Assembly (NCBI RefSeq): GCF_037095735.1
Contig: NZ_JBAWKD010000001.1
Span: forward strand, 248,001 to 312,000
Reading direction: 5' to 3'
DNA length: 64,000 bases
DNA from: Frigidibacter sp037095735
Lineage (GTDB): Bacteria > Pseudomonadota > Alphaproteobacteria > Rhodobacterales > Rhodobacteraceae
The stretch's first letter is position 1. Each line of letters begins with the position of its first letter. Of the stretch, positions 60,616 to 64,000 are shown in pieces. The notes beneath the pieces were generated by a model, which did not search any database, was not told the DNA's origin, and saw nothing but the letters and a program-made list of their open reading frames with translations. The translations under genes and the position numbers were made by a program.

Positions 60616-61803
60616 ATGCTGCTCGATGCGTTGAAACCGCAGGCGCCGGACACGATCCTTGCGCTGATGGACCTGTTCCGCGCCGACACGCGGGCGCAGA
60701 AGGTCGACCTCGGCGTGGGCGTCTTCAAGGACGCGCAGGGCCGCACCCCGGTGATGGCGGCGGTGAAGGCCGCCGAGCAGCGGATCTGGGCCGCGCAGGA
60801 CACCAAGACCTATACCGCGCTGACCGGCGATCCGGCCTTCAGCCGGGCGATGGCCGGGCTGATCCTCGGCCCCGGTCACGACCCCGCGCGGCTGGCCTTC
60901 GCGGGTTGCGTGGGTGGCACCGGCGCCGTGCACCAGGCCCTGGCGCTGGTGCGGATGGCGAACCCGGACGCCACCGTCTGGATGCCCGACCCGACCTGGC
61001 CGAACCACCCGACGATCGTGGCGCATCTGGGTCTGAAGGCCCGCAGCTACCGCTACTTCGACCCCGAGACGCGCGGGCTCGACCGCGAGGGCATGCTGGC
61101 CGATCTGGCGCAGGTTCCGGCCGGCGACGTGGTGCTGCTGCACGGCTGCTGCCACAACCCGACCGGCGCCAATCCGACGCCCGCCGACTGGGCCGGGATC
61201 GCCGCGGCGCTGGAGCGTTCGGGCGCGCTGGTGCTGATCGACCTCGCCTATCAGGGCTTTGGAGACGGGTTGGAAGAGGACGCCGCCGCGACCCGGCTGC
61301 TGGCGGCGCGGCTGCCGCAGATCCTGATCGCGGCCTCCTGCTCGAAGAATTTCGGGCTCTACCGCGACCGGGCCGGGGTGTTGCTGGCGCTGGGCACGGG
61401 GGCTTCGCAGACGCGGGTGCTGCAGGACAACCTCACGCATCTGAACCGCCAGACCTATTCCTTCCCGCCCGACCATGGCGCGCGGATCGTGACCGAGATC
61501 CTCGGCGATGCGTCCTTGCGCGCCGCTTGGGTGGACGAGCTGGCGGCGATGCGCGCGCAGATGCTGACGATGCGTCAGGCGCTGGCGCGGGTGCTGCGCG
61601 ACCGCTCGGGATCGGACCGCTTCGGCTTCCTGGCCGAGCATCGCGGCATGTTCTCGCGCCTTGGCGCCAGCCCCGCGCAGGTCGCGCGGCTGCGGGACGA
61701 GGCCGGGATCTACATGATCGGCGACAGCCGGATGAATGTCGCGGGCCTGTACGAGGCGAATGTCCCGGTGGTGGCGCAGGCGATCCTCGACATCGGCCTC
61801 TAG
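60616..61803 (+). CDS. Aspartate/aromatic aminotransferase, class I
   Basis: 395 residues of the TyrB/AspC type. PLP Lys is K244 in ASCSKNFGLYRDR; NPTGANPT (about 181-188) and DLAYQGFGDG (about 209-218) hold the cofactor, and the C-terminal Arg in GDSRMNVAGL binds the substrate carboxylate. Coupled to sseA: an aminotransferase that turns cysteine into mercaptopyruvate would feed SseA. It is ended by the hairpin at 61923. Confidence 0.93.
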   Translation: MLLDALKPQAPDTILALMDLFRADTRAQKVDLGVGVFKDAQGRTPVMAAVKAAEQRIWAAQDTKTYTALTGDPAFSRAMAGLILGPGHDPARLAFAGCVGGTGAVHQALALVRMANPDATVWMPDPTWPNHPTIVAHLGLKARSYRYFDPETRGLDREGMLADLAQVPAGDVVLLHGCCHNPTGANPTPADWAGIAAALERSGALVLIDLAYQGFGDGLEEDAAATRLLAARLPQILIAASCSKNFGLYRDRAGVLLALGTGASQTRVLQDNLTHLNRQTYSFPPDHGARIVTEILGDASLRAAWVDELAAMRAQMLTMRQALARVLRDRSGSDRFGFLAEHRGMFSRLGASPAQVARLRDEAGIYMIGDSRMNVAGLYEANVPVVAQAILDIGL

Positions 61804-61922
61804 CCCCCCGCGGGGCAAGGGCACCATGGCGCAGGGGGGGCGCCGATTGGTCCTCCATCGGTCCGAGGACCGATCGGCGACGGGGGTGGCGCGCCTCCCC
61901 CCGCCCTTCCTTCCAAAAGCGA

Positions 61923-61950
61923 AAAGGGCGGCACCGAAGTGCCGCCCTTT
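61923..61950. terminator. Bidirectional terminator between the aminotransferase and amtB
   Basis: AAAGGGCGGCAC and GTGCCGCCCTTT pair perfectly around CGAA; T-rich on the plus side (CCGTTT) and, on the minus side, CTTTTCGCTTTT. It serves both convergent units. Confidence 0.85.
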
Positions 61951-61972
61951 CCGTTTCGACCCCTTCGCGGGA

Positions 61973-63319
61973 TCACGAGTGATAGGCGCTTTCGCCGTGC
62001 GACGACAGGTCGAGGCCCTGGCGTTCCTCGTCCGCGCTCACGCGCAGGCCGGTGATGGCCTTGGTGACGTAGAGCAGGATGAGCGAGCCGACGCCGCACC
62101 AGACGATGGTCACCAGCACGGCCTTGATCTGGGCCATGACCTGGGCGCCCATGGTGCCCGCTTCGACGACGAAGCCGGTGCCGCCGAGCGAGGGGGCGCA
62201 GAGGATGCCGGTGCCGATGGCGCCGACGATGCCGCCGATGCCGTGGACGCCGAAGACGTCGAGGCTGTCGTCATAGCCGAACTTCGACTTCACGGTGGTG
62301 ACGAAGAAGTAGCAGACCACCGCGGCGATCACGCCGAGGATGATCGCGCCGACCGGGCCGGTGGTGCCGCAGGCCGGGGTGATGGCGACGAGGCCGGCCA
62401 CCATGCCCGAGGCAGCGCCCAGGCCCGAGGCCTTGCCGCGGCTCAGGCCTTCCACGACGCACCAGGCCAGGATGGCGCCGGCGGTGGCGAGGAAGGTGTT
62501 CAGCATCGCCAGCGTCGCGCCGGCGGTGGCTTCAAGGTTCGAACCGGCGTTGAAGCCGAACCAGCCGACCCACAGCATCGCCGCGCCGACCATGGTCAGC
62601 GTCATCGAGTGGGGAGCCATCATGTCCTTGCCGAGGCCCAGACGCGGGCCGAGCACGATCGCGCACATCAGCGCGGCGATACCGGCGTTGATGTGGACCA
62701 CGGTGCCGCCGGCGAAGTCGATGGCGCCCATGTTGAAGATCAGGCCCGCGCCGTCCCAGACCATGTGGGCGATCGGGAAGTAGCAGAAGGTCACCCAGAG
62801 CGCCGAGAACAGCAGCACGCCCGAGAACTTGATGCGTTCGGCGAAGGCGCCGACGATCAGGGCCGGGGTGATGGCCGCGAAGGTCATCTGGAAGGCGATG
62901 AAGACATATTCCGGCAGCACGATGCCGTCCGAGAAGGTGGCGGCGGTCGAGTCGAGCGTCACGCCGGCCAGGAACATCTTCGCGGTGCCGCCCCAGAACG
63001 GCGAGGTCGAGCCGCCGAAGGCGAAGGAATAGCCGTAGAGGCACCAGATCACCATGACCAGGGCACCGACCACGGTGCACTGCATCAGGACCGACAGCAT
63101 GTTCTTGGTGCGCACGAGGCCGCCGTAGAACAGCGCGAGGCCCGGGATCAGCATGAACAGCACCAGGAGCGACGAGGTCATCATCCAGGCGACGTCGCCC
63201 TTTTCGATGACGTCCGCGGCGGCTTCGGCGGCCGGAGCGGCGGTGTCCTGCGCCAGGGCGGGCAGCGCGGCCAGCGCCGTCAGCGCCGTGAGGCCCGCGA
63301 GTTTCTTAAGATTTGCCAT
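61973..63319 (-). CDS. amtB: Ammonium transporter AmtB
   Basis: 448 residues. Signal peptide about 1-23 (ALAQ) and an Ala/Glu linker, then 11 spans. WMMTSSLLVLFMLIPGLALFYGG near 45-67, WVTFCYFPIAHMVWDG near 170-185 with the first pore His in GGTVVHINAG, and the second in DVFGVHGIGGIVG (about 366-378). The cytoplasmic tail after about 410 (KAITGLRVSADEERQG) is where GlnK docks. Co-transcribed with glnK, 29 bases upstream, under nitrogen control in relatives. Confidence 0.97.
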   Translation of the reverse strand: MANLKKLAGLTALTALAALPALAQDTAAPAAEAAADVIEKGDVAWMMTSSLLVLFMLIPGLALFYGGLVRTKNMLSVLMQCTVVGALVMVIWCLYGYSFAFGGSTSPFWGGTAKMFLAGVTLDSTAATFSDGIVLPEYVFIAFQMTFAAITPALIVGAFAERIKFSGVLLFSALWVTFCYFPIAHMVWDGAGLIFNMGAIDFAGGTVVHINAGIAALMCAIVLGPRLGLGKDMMAPHSMTLTMVGAAMLWVGWFGFNAGSNLEATAGATLAMLNTFLATAGAILAWCVVEGLSRGKASGLGAASGMVAGLVAITPACGTTGPVGAIILGVIAAVVCYFFVTTVKSKFGYDDSLDVFGVHGIGGIVGAIGTGILCAPSLGGTGFVVEAGTMGAQVMAQIKAVLVTIVWCGVGSLILLYVTKAITGLRVSADEERQGLDLSSHGESAYHS

Positions 63320-63348
63320 GTTCTCTTCTTTCCCCTGTCCCGGAACGC

Positions 63349-63687
63349 TCAGAGCGCGTCGTCGTTGAGCTCGCCGGTGCGCACGCGGACCGCCTGCGCG
63401 ACATCGAGCACGAAGATCTTGCCGTCGCCGATCTTGTCGGTCTTCGCCGTCTTCTGGATGGTCTCGATGACCTGGTCGGCGAGGGCGTCGCTGACCACGA
63501 TCTCGAGCTTGACCTTCGGCACGAAGTTCACTGCGTATTCGGCACCGCGGTAGATTTCGGTGTGGCCGGACTGCGAGCCGAAGCCCTTCACCTCGGTCAC
63601 CATCATCCCGCGCACGCCGATCGCCGTGAGAGCCTCGCGCACTTCCTCGAGCTTGAACGGCTTGATGGCTGCAATGATGAGTTTCAC
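63349..63687 (-). CDS. glnK: Nitrogen regulatory protein P-II
   Basis: 112 residues from a GTG start at 63687, behind AAGGAACC; a longer in-frame start adds unrelated residues. MKLIIAAIKPFKLEEVREAL, T-loop with uridylylated Y51 in YRGAEYAVNF, and C-terminal GKIFVLDVAQAVRVRTGE match PII. It senses 2-oxoglutarate and ATP/ADP, and blocks AmtB when ammonium is plentiful. First gene of glnK-amtB. Confidence 0.96.
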   Translation of the reverse strand: MKLIIAAIKPFKLEEVREALTAIGVRGMMVTEVKGFGSQSGHTEIYRGAEYAVNFVPKVKLEIVVSDALADQVIETIQKTAKTDKIGDGKIFVLDVAQAVRVRTGELNDDAL

Positions 63688-64000
63688 TTTGGGTTCCTTC
63701 CTCTGGCAGCGCCCTGTCGGCAGGCCCCTGTCTTCAGGTGGCGGCTCAGCCCACGGCAGGCAGATGGCCGGTTTCACGCCGGCGTTACAAGGCGGAGCGG
63801 ACCGGCTTCGCCCCACCCCGGACACAGTTTCGCACAATAATTGCACAAAAGACACAACGTGCTCATACATTAAGCAGAATGCAAACCGAATCGTGAAGTC
63901 AAAACGCTCCACTTCGCAGGCGCGGCAGGCTATGGTGTCGGGAAAACGCGCGGCCGGCGGCCGGGTCCGGGATCTTCTGCGATCCTTCGGCACTTGGTCA
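63688..64000 (-). promoter_or_regulatory. glnK upstream region with GCACAA direct repeat
   Basis: 313 bases, no gene seen. An A/T-rich stretch at 63830-63905 contains GCACAA at 63832 and again at 63843, one helical turn apart, and on the minus strand a TTGACT hexamer at 63902-63897 without a clear -10. NtrC control is expected for glnK-amtB in relatives; the repeat is a candidate site only. Confidence 0.35.

Noticed and set aside
1..64000. Insertion sequences, prophage, integrases or toxin-antitoxin pairs
   Set aside because: No transposase, recombinase or phage motif in any plausible frame, and GC and codon style are uniform across coding regions.

Overview
The window is high-GC DNA (roughly 68-70 % by eye) with dense, strongly GC3-biased genes, frequent 1-4 bp start/stop overlaps and very few plain A/T stretches. 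The gene content (hupTUV next to hypF, a dctS-dctR/dctPQM pair like that of Rhodobacter capsulatus, cyoABCD with surf1, a split MnmC pair, glnK-amtB) points to an alphaproteobacterium of the Rhodobacteraceae/Paracoccaceae, probably a purple non-sulfur genus such as Rhodobacter, Rhodovulum or Phaeovulum. The genus is inference. I see no rRNA, tRNA, CRISPR array, prophage or insertion sequence.

Layout. 1-5310 (minus): H2-sensing operon hupT-hupU-hupV followed by hypF, which is cut by the window edge. 5408-10932: amidase, a second-type glutamyl-tRNA synthetase, a zincin, a 1.15 kb gene-free stretch, and a Tat-exported metallo-beta-lactamase-fold protein. 11155-13489 (minus): two unassigned genes, wrbA and a YnfA-type membrane protein. 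13711-15192: exported MORN-repeat protein. 15233-19605 (minus): Amt-family transporter with a 53-residue membrane partner, a Rieske oxygenase and a glycosyltransferase. 19853-22652: class III aminotransferase and glycerate 2-kinase, divergent. 22649-27636 (minus): cyoABCD-surf1. 27941-29260: MFS permease. 29291-33116 (minus): 5-oxoprolinase pxpABC, a membrane protein and a GntR regulator. 33233-42652 (plus): a long catabolic cluster with SDR, TRAP transporter, IclR regulator, thiolase, acyl-CoA synthetase, tandem PPC-domain protein and second SDR. 43061-49081: dctR/dctS divergent from dctPQM. 49205-55415: RidA-like protein, LprI/MliC protein, ThDP enzyme, the divergent MnmC-like oxidoreductase and MnmD, and a DMT permease. 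55559-63687: slt, dapA, smpB, sseA, an aspartate/aromatic aminotransferase, amtB and glnK.

How it works together. HupUV senses H2 and HupT relays the signal that controls the uptake hydrogenase, presumably encoded just left of the window with hypF. DctBS-type signalling (DctS/DctR) switches on C4-dicarboxylate uptake by DctPQM; a near-perfect 24-bp palindrome lies between the two divergent units. GlnK-AmtB and the second Amt give two ammonium systems. The 33-43 kb cluster reads as uptake of an organic acid, CoA activation, oxidation by two SDRs and thiolytic cleavage, with an unusual PPC/DUF296 protein translationally coupled in the middle. It is the best candidate here for an undescribed system.

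Non-coding structure is notable: a 73-bp sequence present twice as a perfect inverted copy (17014-17086 and 55425-55497), five tandem hairpin units before the thiolase gene, two hairpins between dctP and dctQ, and smaller G/C hairpin elements at convergent gene ends.
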